This document shows, one piece after another, positions 1-10,601 of a DNA stretch of 64,000 nt. A model generated the notes under the pieces. That model was not told the origin of the DNA, searched no databases, and saw nothing but the letters and a program-made list of their open reading frames with translations. Every line of letters starts with the position of its first letter. Within the stretch, counting starts at the first letter, position 1. The DNA is taken from contig NW_003314286.1 of NCBI RefSeq assembly GCF_000143415.4, positions 1,844,359-1,908,358 of the forward strand, written 5' to 3'. The translations under genes and the position numbers were made by a program. The stretch comes from Selaginella moellendorffii. Its lineage: Eukaryota > Streptophyta > Lycopodiopsida > Selaginellales > Selaginellaceae.

Positions 1-2045
1 TTTGACACTGGAATGATACCGCTGTAATTCTTTCTCGCGACTCTCAGGGAGGGAATCTTCTCCCCGCAAATCGTTTCTTCCTTTTCTTTTGGTTTCTTTT
101 CCTTCCTTTGTTTTCAAAGGGGTCGTACTTTGTGATGTTGACGCAGACTTTCGTATGATTCGAAACCATTTTTTCTCTTTTTTGCCACCCCTCTCTGTGT
201 AGATTTTTTTTTTCATACTCCCCAGAGCCGGGACGTGCCCGGACCATCCATCAACCTTGGCTCTCTAACATTGTCTTCGAATTTATCAAATAGAAACATG
301 GTTAGATTATCCGTCACCTAACAGTGAGTGTTGAATGTTAGGTGGGTGTGGAGTGAAGCGAATTGGTAGCTCAACCGAGAGTTGCCTATGTCATCACGAT
401 TGGTGACCCTTAACTACTAGCTATAATGCGAGCGAGTGCGCAAACTTTTTCTAAGATGGAGATGTTTAGCCTGTTAATCCTGAATGAGGGTCGTGAGTGA
501 GATTTTTTTATATCATGTAGGGTTCTTAGCGTTCCGCGGGGGTCGTGTTGGTCGGTCTATGAGCAAAGCCTCACGTAACCTAGTAGGATTTCAATTATCT
601 TTTTCTTTTTTGTATTTTTGCAACGAGCTTGACTTAAACGAGACTGGGATGTTTGAGCTAGAAACTCGTATTAATATGCGTATTTAGAGTCAATCGTGTC
701 CCAGATGTGTATAGTAGTCTCGTCTACTCTCAAAGATCCCTTGCATTGTGCACAGGGGCATGAGTGGAACGGACACAAGGGCCGAGATCCAGTCGGGCCA
801 AGGAAAAGGAAAAAAAGAAAGAGAGAAAAATGTGAATGCTGGAGTTTAGACTTCCACGGTGATCCTGTGACAAGGTTTTCCACTCGGTGACTTGGCAACC
901 AAGTCAATGAGGCTCATCAAGGGAGGGCGGTGGCAGCATATTACCGACACACAACCACGGAAAAGGATAGATCTAAACCGAATCCCAGGGATTCCTCTTA
1001 GAGATGCTGGCGTCTTTTCGCATGCGGTGACGAGAGGTTTTAGATCGCGGCGGGCACTTGCGACTTTGTGGACTGGATCGGCCATAAAAATTTGGGGTGA
1101 AACTTGTGGATGGTCATCGTCAAGGACACGTAGAGAGACACAAGCCCCGGGCCAGCAACACAGTGGTCAGGCTGTGCGGCCAAAGGGAAGCGTTGCTTGC
1201 ATCCCCCACGTACGTAAACAAAGAAAAAAGAGAAAGGGAGGATGAGAGGGAAGGCGAGAGAGAGAGAGAGAGAGAGAGAAAATGGACCCCTCCTTTTGGA
1301 AGGAGGGGCCAGGGGGAGATGGGAGATACAACCACAAGGGTCACAACTAGTGAATTGTTTGTTTTCATGGGTGGCCGCACCAATGGTTTTTGGCCGGATG
1401 TGATCGTTGGCAATGCCAAAGGTGCCGTGTTGGAGGCAAACTGGCCTAGTAGCAAGGCCCAGCCACAACGTTTATCTCAAGGTTTGCCGATTTTAATCCG
1501 TGGACCCTTGCATCAAAAGCCACTATATTATACTACGCAAGACATACATGCATCTATTTTAAGGGCCGGGGATGTCTATGCCCGGGACACATGCCATGTG
1601 AGCCGGTAACGTAACTATACGTAACCAGCTGTGTGTGGGAAACCACCGGTATGCCATGCTTGCCAAAACTTAACAGCAAGCAAACAAGGTAGGGTAAGTG
1701 GGGAAGGGACGGCTTGAATGCAGGCTGACTGTCCCCACCCACGCAGCTGCAAACCTGAGGTACCCAGTTTCTTCTTTTTTATTTTTAATGCCTTTTTTTA
1801 CTCATTTTTCTTTTCCTTTTCTGTTGCTATTTACCATACCATGGTGGTAAGGCATGTGTTTGATCATGGTGAGCAGGCAATGTACTTGTGAGAGTGGTGT
1901 AGGTGCAGAAATGAACAAACAAGGCACACACACAAGTTCTGCACACACACACAAATCTTAAGAGGGGGTTTGCAGCACACACACTGGAGCAGCAGCAGAC
2001 ACCAGCAGCACACAGCAAGGATGGAGATGAGGTGAATTGAATGTA

Positions 2046-2100
2046 ACACACACCACACCACACCACACCACACCACACACCACACACCACACCACACACA
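2046..2100. repeat. CACAC/CACCA microsatellite
   Basis: Runs of cacac alternate with caccacac units. The stretch lies in the presumed promoter/5' UTR of the trihelix gene. It creates spurious cysteine/valine-rich frames on the minus strand. Confidence 0.8.
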
Positions 2101-2400
2101 AACCTCTCTCCTTTTTTTTTCTCTCCCCCTGTCTTTCTAAAAGTGGGAGCAGCAACTTATCCCAAGAGCCTACTACACCTCCCCCCTCTCTCATTTTCTT
2201 CCCATTCATTTGATCTCCTAGTTTAATAGGAGGTAAAAAACTTTTGTGGGAGCTTGGGGGGTTGGGGGTTTGGTGAATTGGTGGTGTTGGGAGCAGGAGA
2301 GAGCAAGCACCAGGTAGCACAGATCTGATCCATTCTGTAGCTTAATTGATCCAAAGGCTCCCCTGCTACAGTGTGCTGTGCAACCAAGAATTCAGGGGAG

Positions 2401-2403
<3 letters not shown>

Positions 2404-2433
<30 letters not shown>
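2404..2433. repeat. CAG trinucleotide repeat
   Basis: About ten uninterrupted CAG/GCA units lie upstream of the trihelix start codon, probably in the 5' leader. No coding exon is supported around it. Confidence 0.85.
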
Positions 2434-2434
<1 letters not shown>

Positions 2435-2742
2435 CAACAAGAACAAGAGTAGGGGAGAGAAAAAAAAAAGAGATCTTTTAGACACCAAGTGAAAAGCAGA
2501 GCACCCCAAAACAAGGGAAGTGGGAAAAGGGAGAAAAGAGAAGCTGAGATATGGAAGAAGAGGGAACAAGAAGCAGGAACTGGCTATGGCTGTGGAGGGG
2601 AATATTCGCGTCTCCCATCGTGGAGGAGGGAGAATGGAGGGCAAGGGAGGGGTAAGAGGAACCCAGGATTGGACTGGAGTTGGGCTAGGAGAGCTAGTTC
2701 TAGTTTGGTCTTCTCTTTTTTTTCCTGGATTCCCCTCTCTCT

Positions 2743-2769
2743 TCTCTCTCTCTCTCTCTCTCTCTCTCC
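2743..2769. repeat. CT dinucleotide repeat in 5' leader
   Basis: An almost pure CT tract lies about 110 bp upstream of the ATG at 2876. Pyrimidine-rich tracts of this kind are common just downstream of plant transcription starts. I infer that it is part of the 5' UTR or core promoter. Confidence 0.7.
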
Positions 2770-2875
2770 CTCGCGTGGTGTGTGTGCGCATTGATTCAGG
2801 TGTAGGACTTTCTCGCTGATTGATGGTCCATGGAAGATCAAGCGCTACCGTGTTGATCGGGGTGGGAGGATCCCC

Positions 2876-5296
2876 ATGGCAGCATCCAGTGATTCGGAGA
2901 GTAAGAAGAGCAGGAAGGAGGAATTGGGGGGCGGTGGGAGCAGCAAGGAGGAGAAATCCGATACCGCGGCGGGCGGGTCAGATCAGGCCCAGCAGCAGCA
3001 GCCGCAGCAGCAGCAGCTGGCGGTGGTGCCATCGCCGGCCGGCGGCGGCGGCACGGCCAATGGCGCGGGCGGTACCGCCGGCGGTACGCAGCCGGCGGCA
3101 GCATCCTCCGCCGCGGCGGCTGCCAAGGAGCGCGACTACATCTGGACCGAGGACGCTGTGCACGTCCTCCTGGATCACTTCCTGGAGAAGTACATGAGCT
3201 ACGAGAAGGGGATGATCCGCAACGCCGACTGGGTGGAGATCGCGCAGCGCGTCAACCAGCAGCTGGAGGGGAACAAGCCCGTCAAAACGCCCGAGCAGTG
3301 CAAGAACAAGGTGGACAATCTCAAGAAGCAGTACCGCAAGGAGCGGCGGCGCGGATCCCTTGGCCCCTCCAGCACCAATTGGGCATTCTTCTCGCGGATG
3401 CACGACATCTTCGAGAGCGATTACAAGAAAACAGGGGGTGGTGGCGGCGGTGGAGGTGGCGGCGGCGGAGGAGGAGGAGACCGAGATCCTGGCGGCGCGA
3501 GCGAGGACGTACCACCGCAAAACAATTCCAATCCCGCCCCCGCCGCCGCCGCGGCTGCCAACAACATCGAGGACGCCCACCACCACCACCGCTTGCGATC
3601 CGCGGTGGTGCCGGATCACTACCTGGCGTCGCGCGAGTTCATCCGCAAGCAGCAGGAGGAGCTGATGCAGTACAACAAGCGGCCATCGCGGCGGAGCGAG
3701 ACGCCGCCACCGGGGTCTGGCGGCGCGCCGATCTCCCAGCAGCACCACCCACACCACCACCACCACCACCCCATGATGCTACTGCCCGAGTCCTCACACA
3801 TGGCCTTCCCGCCGCACGCATCCAATCACCACCACCGCGAGTCCGGCAGCACGCCCGCGCGGAAAAAGGCCAAGTCGGACCGGCACGAGCAGCACGGCGT
3901 CCCGCACGGCATGACGCACGGCATACCGCAGCGACACCACGACCAGCGGCACTTGCAGCCGGCGGGGCCGCCGCAGCACCACGCGGAGGGATCGGGGCCG
4001 CCGTCGTCGGACTCGGGCGGCGGGGGTGGTGGCGGTGGAGTGGCTGCCGTGGAGGGATCCACCAAGCACGAGCGGAAGCTCCACCGGCACCAGCTCGCGG
4101 CGCTGCGGCGCGACTTCATGGAGGGATTCACGGGCTTCGCGGAGGTGATGCTCAAGATCGAGGTGGCCAAGATGGAGATGCAGCGGGATCTGGAGCGGCA
4201 GCGGGCGGAGATGGAGCTCCACCGCACGCAGATGATGCTGAGCAACCAGCTCCAGCTCGCAAAGTACCTCAAGGCCAGCCCGATACCGCACGGCATGCCG
4301 CCCGACGGCGGCGGGGCGGGCCCCTTCTGGCCAAACTTCGGCTTCACCGACGCGAATGCCAATACCGCCGGCGGTACCGGCGGCACGCCGCGGCTCCAGC
4401 TCGCCATCCCGATCTTCCCGGACTTTACCGCGCTGGATGCCGTGGGGCCTTACGAGGTACTGCATTTGCTCCCCAACGTGGAGGTGCTGTTTGTGAGCCA
4501 CCAGCCTGGGCTGTACGCCGCCGGCATGGGAATGCTCACGTTGCAAGCCACCGCGTCATTCGACCAAGTGACGCGGCCGCAAATCCTCGTCGTGCCTGGC
4601 GGTATGGGCACCCGGAGGCTGCTCCAAGACCGAGTTATACTCGACTGGATCCGAAAGGTACGTTTTCTTCTTTAATGGCTTGAGTGGAGACAACAAGTTT
4701 TTGTTGTTTGCTACTGATCAACTTGGCTGCTTCTGTCCTCGTTCCACTCGATGCGTACTAAAGTTTCGATTTTTTCGTTGCTTTTGGTGGTGGTTCTTCC
4801 AGGTTCACGAGCATACCCTCTACACTGCTTCCGTTTGCACTGGATCGCTGCTGCTCGGTGCTGCCGGATTGCTAAAAGGGATCGAGGCAACCACGCATTG
4901 GAACTCGCATGAGCTGCTAGCGGAATTTGGAGCCAAGCCAGTATCCTCGAGGATAGTCCGCCAGGTTGGTTTCAATCACCCGCGCTCCTGTATAACTCTT
5001 TGTTCTTCCAGGGGAAGATCATCACTGCTGCTGGAGTGTCCGCTGGGATCGACATGGCTCTTCAGCTGGCCGCCCTTCTAACGGACGAGGCCACCGCCAA
5101 GACGCTCCAACTTTTCATCGAGTATGATCCTCAGCCTCCGTTTGACAGCGGCTCGGTGGCCAAGGCCGGGCCCGAGGTGGTGAGCAGGGCCAAAGAACTG
5201 TCATCCAAGCGACTCCAAGCCGTGGCTGGTGCCAGTGCTGCTGCTGCCGCTGCCGCCGCCGCCGCTGCTGCTGCTACTTCCAGAGCTCCAGCGTGA
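2876..5296 (+). CDS. Trihelix (SIP1-like) transcription factor fused to a DJ-1/PfpI class I GATase-like domain
   Basis: Exons 2876-4657, 4803-4964 and 5012-5296 join in frame to about 742 aa. Residues ~86-185 form a Myb/SANT-like trihelix domain: three spaced tryptophans (W90, W119, W169), the segment KTPEQCKNKVDNLKKQYRKE, then FFSRMHDIF. Low-complexity Gly, His and Pro linkers follow. A long charged helix (LRRDFMEGFTGFAEVMLKIE onward, ending near LQLAKYL) matches the C-terminal coiled coil of SIP1-type trihelix proteins. From ~505 a new domain begins: IFPDFTALDAVGPYEVL, then ILVVPGG, then the nucleophile elbow ASVCTGSLLLG (Cys606), then ITAAGVSAGIDMAL. These are hallmarks of the DJ-1/PfpI isonitrile-hydratase-like family, with the acidic residue (D521) and Cys-Thr pair present. 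The C-terminus is a poly-Ala tail. Trihelix proteins bind GT elements. The enzymatic or sensor role of the second domain is unknown. Exon 1 alone contains the trihelix and the first ~90 residues of the second domain, so the fusion does not depend on a predicted intron. Confidence 0.9.
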
Positions 5297-6115
5297 AGCA
5301 GAGAGAAGAAAAGTCTACTTGTTCTACGATGCTGCTGCTGCTGTTGTATGTACCAAAAGACGATAGAGGAGAGTGAGGGAGGGAGACGAAGAGCTCTAGA
5401 ATCGAGACGAGGAACGAGCAGCGAACGACTGGAATATCCTTCTGCTTTGGTCGGGGAGAGAGATGATCCAGTTTTCCAAGAACACAGCCGGAGAAAGAGA
5501 GGCTCCACAGCTCGAGAGTTTCCATTGATCATTGGTACGCTGCTGGGGCTCTCGCTCTCTTTTCATCTCTTTCTTTGCTCCATCTCTTTTTCTTCCCGCG
5601 GGACTAACAGTTCTTCTCTGCTAGCTCTCTCAGCTCTCTAAATTTTTTGTTCGTTTTCTTTTTTTCTTGGGCTCTCGTTCATACCGATTTGTGTACCGCT
5701 GCTGCTGCTGATTGATTGACATCACTGTGCGTTTCTTCGTTTTTTTCCTTATATAAATTCTTGGTAGCCTCTGAGACGAATAAAGAAGAAAAGAACTTCC
5801 TTCCTCTGTGGCCGAATTTTCCCGCTAAAATTTGAAAGTTTAAATCTCTGTAGGGTTAGGGCACGAGGAGATGGCGACGGGCGATGGCGATGGCGATGGC
5901 GGTGGAAGTGACAATGCGAACGAGGTGGTGTAGTTTTTTCTTAGACACCTCGGACTGGGCGACGAGCTGGGAGGTGATGGCTCCTCCGCAAAGCAGTGTG
6001 ACAGCGGGTGATTTCTTGCCAAGGACAGGGCTTTGATTTCTCTTGCACCAAGACGGCAATGGTCACGAGAAGCTTGTGAGAGATCTCCTCTGGAGGGCAA
6101 GAAAGCGTAGCAAGC
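5297..6115. other. 3' UTR of trihelix fusion gene and intergenic DNA
   Basis: No coding sequence is supported. A canonical AATAAA lies at 5779-5784, about 480 bp after the stop codon, and could be the polyadenylation signal of the upstream gene. From about 5860 the sequence is likely promoter/5' UTR of the next gene. Confidence 0.45.
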
Positions 6116-8271
6116 ATGCAGGGAGCTAAGCCGGGGAGCCGCAAGGAGGTGGAAAGGGAGAGGCGGAAAAGCTTGGCGTTGGATAGAAGGAAGACCGCGG
6201 CCATTAATCAGGGAAGCACAAGTGGAGCCGTAAAGAATTTCGGTCACAGCAGTACGCTCACGCCACGGACTCTGGTGAAGCGATCCCACCACAAGGAGCA
6301 CGTCTTGAATGTGAGCGGCCTTCTTTTTCTTCCGCGAAAGCTACCACAGTATACTTTTCTTCCATCGCTCGCAGCTTGTGGTGGTGGTAATGGCGGTTGC
6401 TTTTCTAGATCCTTGCCGAGAAGAACTTGAGGATCGGAGCCTTCGGGAAGGTTGAGACGCAGGAGGATCAGCCGGCATGGAAAGCTCGGCCCAACGCACA
6501 GCAAAGCCCGCAAGTTCTAAACTTGAAGAAGAGGATGGAGCAGAGGAAGAGGCATATGACGCAGTACACGAAGAACAACACATTTGTGGACATCTTCAAG
6601 GTGGTATCTTTTCTAGTTTTTCTTTCGATTTTTTTTTTGCTTTTGTTATGTCGTGTTTAGATTCCATGCCTTCTCTAATCAAAACTCTTACCGTGCAGGA
6701 CACTGAGGACCGCCGAACACCGCCAGCGACGGCAGGAATTGTTGTTGCCGGTACAATCGAGCTGGTTGCTCGTCAGGTTATTGAGAAGCACGCAGAGATC
6801 CAACACAGGTAAGCAAGCGCACACCTAAACTTCCAGAGTTAGATTGATATGCCTCGCTGAGAGTTATCCAACAGCGATGCGTGCTTGAGAGAAAGCGACC
6901 AAAACACATTTTTCTTCGTTTTTTTTTTCTTTTTCTTGTATTTTTTATTTCTCTCTTTTTACGCTTGTGTGCGCAGTGGGTGAATGCAACTTGCATTGAT
7001 GACTATCATCGTACTTGAGTGTGCAGAGAAAAGAAAGGAGTCTGGGCCCAATTAGGAAAGCCTTATGCGTGCTTTGGCTTACCAGCTTCGGCCATACCGA
7101 AGGACTGTCCAATGCCAGCCGGGGCTCCACCTGGTGAAATGTATCCTTTCTTTGGACACGCTCAGAAGCCGCAACTGTTAGAAGTCGGACAAGACGTTAC
7201 AAAGTTTAGAAGAAAGCGTGCTCAACCTGTCACACGGGAAAGCTTAAACATGCAGGGCATGCTGATAAAGCTGGGCCTGCAAGGTAGGACTACTGATACT
7301 ACTCACCTTTGTCACCCGTTTGCCTGTGATCTGATCCTACAAATTCTTTTCCTGAGTGATTTGCATGTTTTGTACAGACTAATGGACGGCGTTTGTTTTC
7401 ATCAGCGTGTTCTCATATTTTCTGTAGGCAGTACAAAATTCCCAAGGGCACCTCTTGTCGAGGCAAATGACTTGAAGACGGCTGTGAAGTACGGTGGTGC
7501 TTGCTACACACTTGGGAGGTCCGTGCCTTCTTCAAAGCGTTCCAATTTTGACGGTATGTACTTCAGTGCCTGGCCTGTTTCTTTTTTCAGAACTTCTTCT
7601 TTGCAGGAAGAAGCAGGCTTTCCTTTGATCTAACTGAGCTGTTTGAAAGGTAAGATAATAGTATACATCTGGATTGATGTGCTGTGGCTCCTAATTCTCA
7701 GTTGGCGGAGCATATCTGGTGGATCACAGGTATGGCCCTTTCATAGTTTTTTACATGACTTGTAGCTGACTCCGACAAGGTCTATAGAGTGTTTTGGATA
7801 TGGATTTTAGTAACGTGCCGCCGCCACGAATGCCTGGTGTGAGCTTGCCGCAGCTGGCGAAGTCACCCGCACCTCAACTTGAGCGTCCAAGCACCAGTGC
7901 TGGAGAACAGTCTTCGCATAGTCTGGTATTTTATTGTATGCTAAAGATTCCTGCGTCATAGATGTTTTGTCTTCCCTGCGCAGCTATATGGCTGGAAGAA
8001 AGGTTTTGCTGATACGAGGAAAAGGCTGCAAGACAAGCTTACACAGCGGCTAATGAATAGAACAGTTCGGCGAAGGCATTTTAGATCGTGTTCCCCTTCT
8101 ACAGCAGAGGTATCCTGTTTGTTTTATTGACAATGCCGAAGTAGTTTCTCCTTTTTGAAGATTTCCATCAAGCTTTTGGAACACTTAGAGGAACGGGGTG
8201 GTGGTTCTAAAACTCCACTACAGACAGGACACATCTGGTCAGCATCACTCTCAGAGAGATCTGATTCCTGA
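6116..8271 (+). CDS. Unrecognised multi-exon basic protein
   Basis: Exons chain in frame from splice signals: 6116-6310, 6409-6600, 6699-6808, about 7027-7281, then small exons near 7429-7519, 7617-7649, 7701-7728, 7789-7925 and 7984-8109, and a last one 8161-8271 ending in TGA. The protein starts MQGAKPGSRKEVERERRKS and is rich in Arg/Lys early on. Later stretches include TYTKN-like basic helices, SFDLTELFER, and a Pro-rich piece (NVPPPRMPGVSLPQLAK). I recognise no family. The exon chain is supported by consistent phases and short introns, but internal acceptors (especially near 7617 and 7789) are ambiguous. The start could lie upstream. It may be one gene with the next frame at 8320. Confidence 0.5.
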
Positions 8272-8319
8272 CAAATCAGGTGGCAATGCAGGAAGGGTGT
8301 CGAAGATAAACAGAGAGAG

Positions 8320-8797
8320 ATGGACGCGTCGGCTGTAGATCCGGAAGTGGAAGCTATCAGCAAGTTCTACGAGCGTGTGTGCATGTTTGTCAACAACCAG
8401 AAGATGGATGATCCACTTATGGACATGCTTGTCAGCCATCTTAAAGAGTAAGTCGGCATCGCTGTTTGATTGGGATTATTTTTCTTGTCCCTGTGTTTTA
8501 TTCTAGACTGTTGGAAGAAGGCTACAAGCTGCAAAAGAATCTACTCATAGCTCTCTGCGAACGCTTGTCGAAGTTACAAGGTACTTTGTGCTTGGTCGGG
8601 TTTAACTTCTGTTCTTTTTCTTTCCAGATCACGTCGAGGCTACCGGGAGAATGACATGCTTGATGCCTATTCTCAACTTCATCTGCAAGGAGCTTCACCT
8701 CACGTCCGTGGAATTCAACTCCATTCTTGGCAGATTTGGCCTGGATTGGTACAACACTTTCACCAGGCCATCTCTCTCGGGGACACCAGCTCCATAG
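8320..8797 (+). CDS. Small helical hypothetical protein (3 exons)
   Basis: Three exons, 8320-8449, about 8506-8579 and 8628-8797, join with consistent phase to roughly 124 aa. The protein starts MDASAVDPEVEAISKFYERV, runs through an amphipathic helical segment (LLEEGYKLQKNLLIALCERL) and ends SLSGTPAP before TAG. The first donor (GTAAGT) is strong. I do not recognise the family. The composition suggests an all-helical fold. It could be the 3' part of the preceding gene if an exon skips the TGA at 8269. Confidence 0.45.
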
Positions 8798-9134
8798 AGT
8801 TCTTCCGCTCAACGCAAACTCATTGCAGTGAACTTTAAGAGCGTCTGGATGTAAGTCCGACTCTATCATTCCCACCTTTCTCACCTTTCTTTTCTCGTTG
8901 GCTTGCAGAAATCAAAGGGAGGTGCCAAACCGTGCTGGCAAAAGTGTCCGCTTTAATTTGGAGAGGTAACATTATTTCCGTGGGATACAGAACGTCGGCT
9001 GGACTCACGAGAAACTCAATTCGTGGTCGGCGACTCTGGCCTTTGCATTTCGTATTTAAGCCTAACATTCTTTCCGTTCACTCCACTCATTCTTTCTTTT
9101 GTTTCCTTCGTCCTTTTTAAAACCGCTATAGATC

Positions 9135-9455
9135 ATGGCCGCAGCACGATCGACACTGGCAGCGCCACTTCTCATCCTCCTCCTGCTAGCTCTGGATCAT
9201 CCGGCTCAAGCGAGAACCTCTCAAGGCAGTTGCAACTCAGTCCTGGGGACGCTGGGCCCGTGCTTGACGTCCGTGCTTGGTTCCAAGCCGCCAGCTCCAT
9301 CGCGAGCGTGCTGTGCGGCTGTTCACGCCGTCGCCCCGCGGCTGGTGTGCCGCTGCTTGCTGGGCGTGGCAAGAAAACTCAAGGGCGTCAACTTTAGCGC
9401 GGCTCGATCCATTCCGAGCAAGTGCCATGCCTCAGCCAGCTTCAAGTGTATATGA
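9135..9455 (+). CDS. Non-specific lipid transfer protein (8-Cys motif)
   Basis: A single-exon 106-aa secreted protein. Residues 1-26 are a classic signal peptide (APLLILLLLAL core, AQA cleavage site). The mature part has the eight-cysteine pattern C-C-CC-CxC-C-C (CNSVLGTLGPC, ACC, CRC, SKCHASASFKC). The spacing resembles the shorter plant nsLTP / DIR1-like groups. Such proteins bind lipids in an all-helical cavity in the apoplast and act in cuticle assembly or defence signalling. No GPI tail is present. The subgroup is uncertain from sequence alone. Upstream AT-rich sequence from 9050 probably holds the promoter. Confidence 0.9.
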   Translation: MAAARSTLAAPLLILLLLALDHPAQARTSQGSCNSVLGTLGPCLTSVLGSKPPAPSRACCAAVHAVAPRLVCRCLLGVARKLKGVNFSAARSIPSKCHASASFKCI

Positions 9456-9566
9456 TGTGGTTCTCTTGTTCATGATCGAATAAAAGGATATCCCTACCTT
9501 TTTCTACCCTTTTTGTGTATTTAAAATACTGAATGATAGGGTTCATAGAGAAAGCTTGCGAAAAGA

Positions 9567-10430
9567 ATGAGGGTGTTCCCTGGATTCCCTGTTGCCCAAC
9601 GAGTAATCGCCGCTAGCAACTCGATTGATTTGCCCTACCACCTCCGGCCCCTAAAGCTCGGCTGCCGCGCTCTCCCCCAGCCCGTGGAAAACGAAAAGTT
9701 TGCCGTGGACGTGGACGCGAGCTTTGCATGGGACTCGGGCATTGTCGTACAGGAGCGCGGAGCTTGCGTACGGAGGAGAGCCTTCCTGATGGACTTGGAC
9801 GACGAGGTGTTGTTGTGGAGGCAAGTCCCGCCGTTGGATTTCCCCAGCGTGGAGTCGGCCGCGACATGCAACGGTCGGATCTACGCCCTGGCCAGCGGCG
9901 CCGTACACGCGTACGACGGGGTGGCGTGGCGGCGGCTCGAGGAGCTCGGCGCCGGGTGCATGGAGATGTTTAGCGTACGAAACCGGCAGCTGGTCGGGGC
10001 CTTTGTGTACGGAGGCCCGAGGTTGGAGCTCCGGGCGCTGGATCCGGTGACCCAAAGGTGGTCGCGGGGCTTTGGATCCGATCATGGTTTGGAGGGCTCT
10101 TGCCTAGCCAGAGACAAGTTCAGGAAGCCGATGGTGGCGGCGATTGGAGACGCGATTGTGATGACCCGGTGGGTTTCTGGCGATGGCGGCGCGACGAAGA
10201 ATAGATTTTATGCGTGGGATGGATCGAAATCGGCGTGGCAAGGGATGGGCGGAGATGGGGACTACATGATCGAGGGCGTTTGCACCCAAATTGCCCCGGC
10301 AAATGCAAGTGAAGTATATGTTTCCAGCCTGACGAAGGGCGTGATCGATAATAGGTCTGTTTACAAGGGTATGGTAAGGTGGCAGAGCTGGGAGATATGG
10401 TGGGAGCTGGTAAATAGTTGTGCCTTCTAA
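9567..10430 (+). CDS. Kelch-like beta-propeller protein without visible F-box
   Basis: An intronless frame of 287 aa. The segment from about residue 85 (TCNGRIYALASGAVHAYDG, then WRRLEELGAG) has kelch-repeat character: paired Gly/Tyr and a spaced Trp. Later repeats include LELRALDPVTQRWSRG and KNRFYAWDGSKSAWQGM. The N-terminal ~60 residues show no F-box. This may be a stand-alone kelch protein or a degenerate F-box/kelch family member. The ATG at 9567 is the first in frame. The function cannot be assigned. Confidence 0.6.
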   Translation: MRVFPGFPVAQRVIAASNSIDLPYHLRPLKLGCRALPQPVENEKFAVDVDASFAWDSGIVVQERGACVRRRAFLMDLDDEVLLWRQVPPLDFPSVESAATCNGRIYALASGAVHAYDGVAWRRLEELGAGCMEMFSVRNRQLVGAFVYGGPRLELRALDPVTQRWSRGFGSDHGLEGSCLARDKFRKPMVAAIGDAIVMTRWVSGDGGATKNRFYAWDGSKSAWQGMGGDGDYMIEGVCTQIAPANASEVYVSSLTKGVIDNRSVYKGMVRWQSWEIWWELVNSCAF

Positions 10431-10601
10431 AGTAAACATATTTCAGTGTAAAAAGATAAAAAGGTAATCTCTCAGCCGTAAGAAAATGCTTGCATTGTAA
10501 ATAATAAAGGTAGGGTAAAAATCATAAAGGTTTTATAAGGCGTAAACACCAAGGCATTGGAGTTGCTTTTTAGGGCTTGTGAGCAGTGCGACAGGAGAGC
10601 G

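Larger units (their letters stand above)
1..2819. other. Upstream non-coding region, no gene supported
   Basis: I see no open reading frame here with recognisable protein character. The region ends in a long pyrimidine- and purine-rich stretch with several microsatellites, which fits the promoter and long 5' UTR of the gene starting at 2876. Short frames between 1097 and 1609 are driven by a GA-repeat (about 1255-1278) and low-complexity sequence. Confidence 0.5.

Noticed and set aside
1097..1609. 170-aa frame with a GA-repeat encoding Arg/Glu
   Set aside because: Low-complexity, no splice or family support; overlapping frames on both strands are equally open.
2978..4683. Long open frames in other frames and on the minus strand across the trihelix gene (up to 461 aa)
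   Set aside because: They arise from high GC and Gly/His/Ala-coding repeats of the real frame, and none shows domain motifs.
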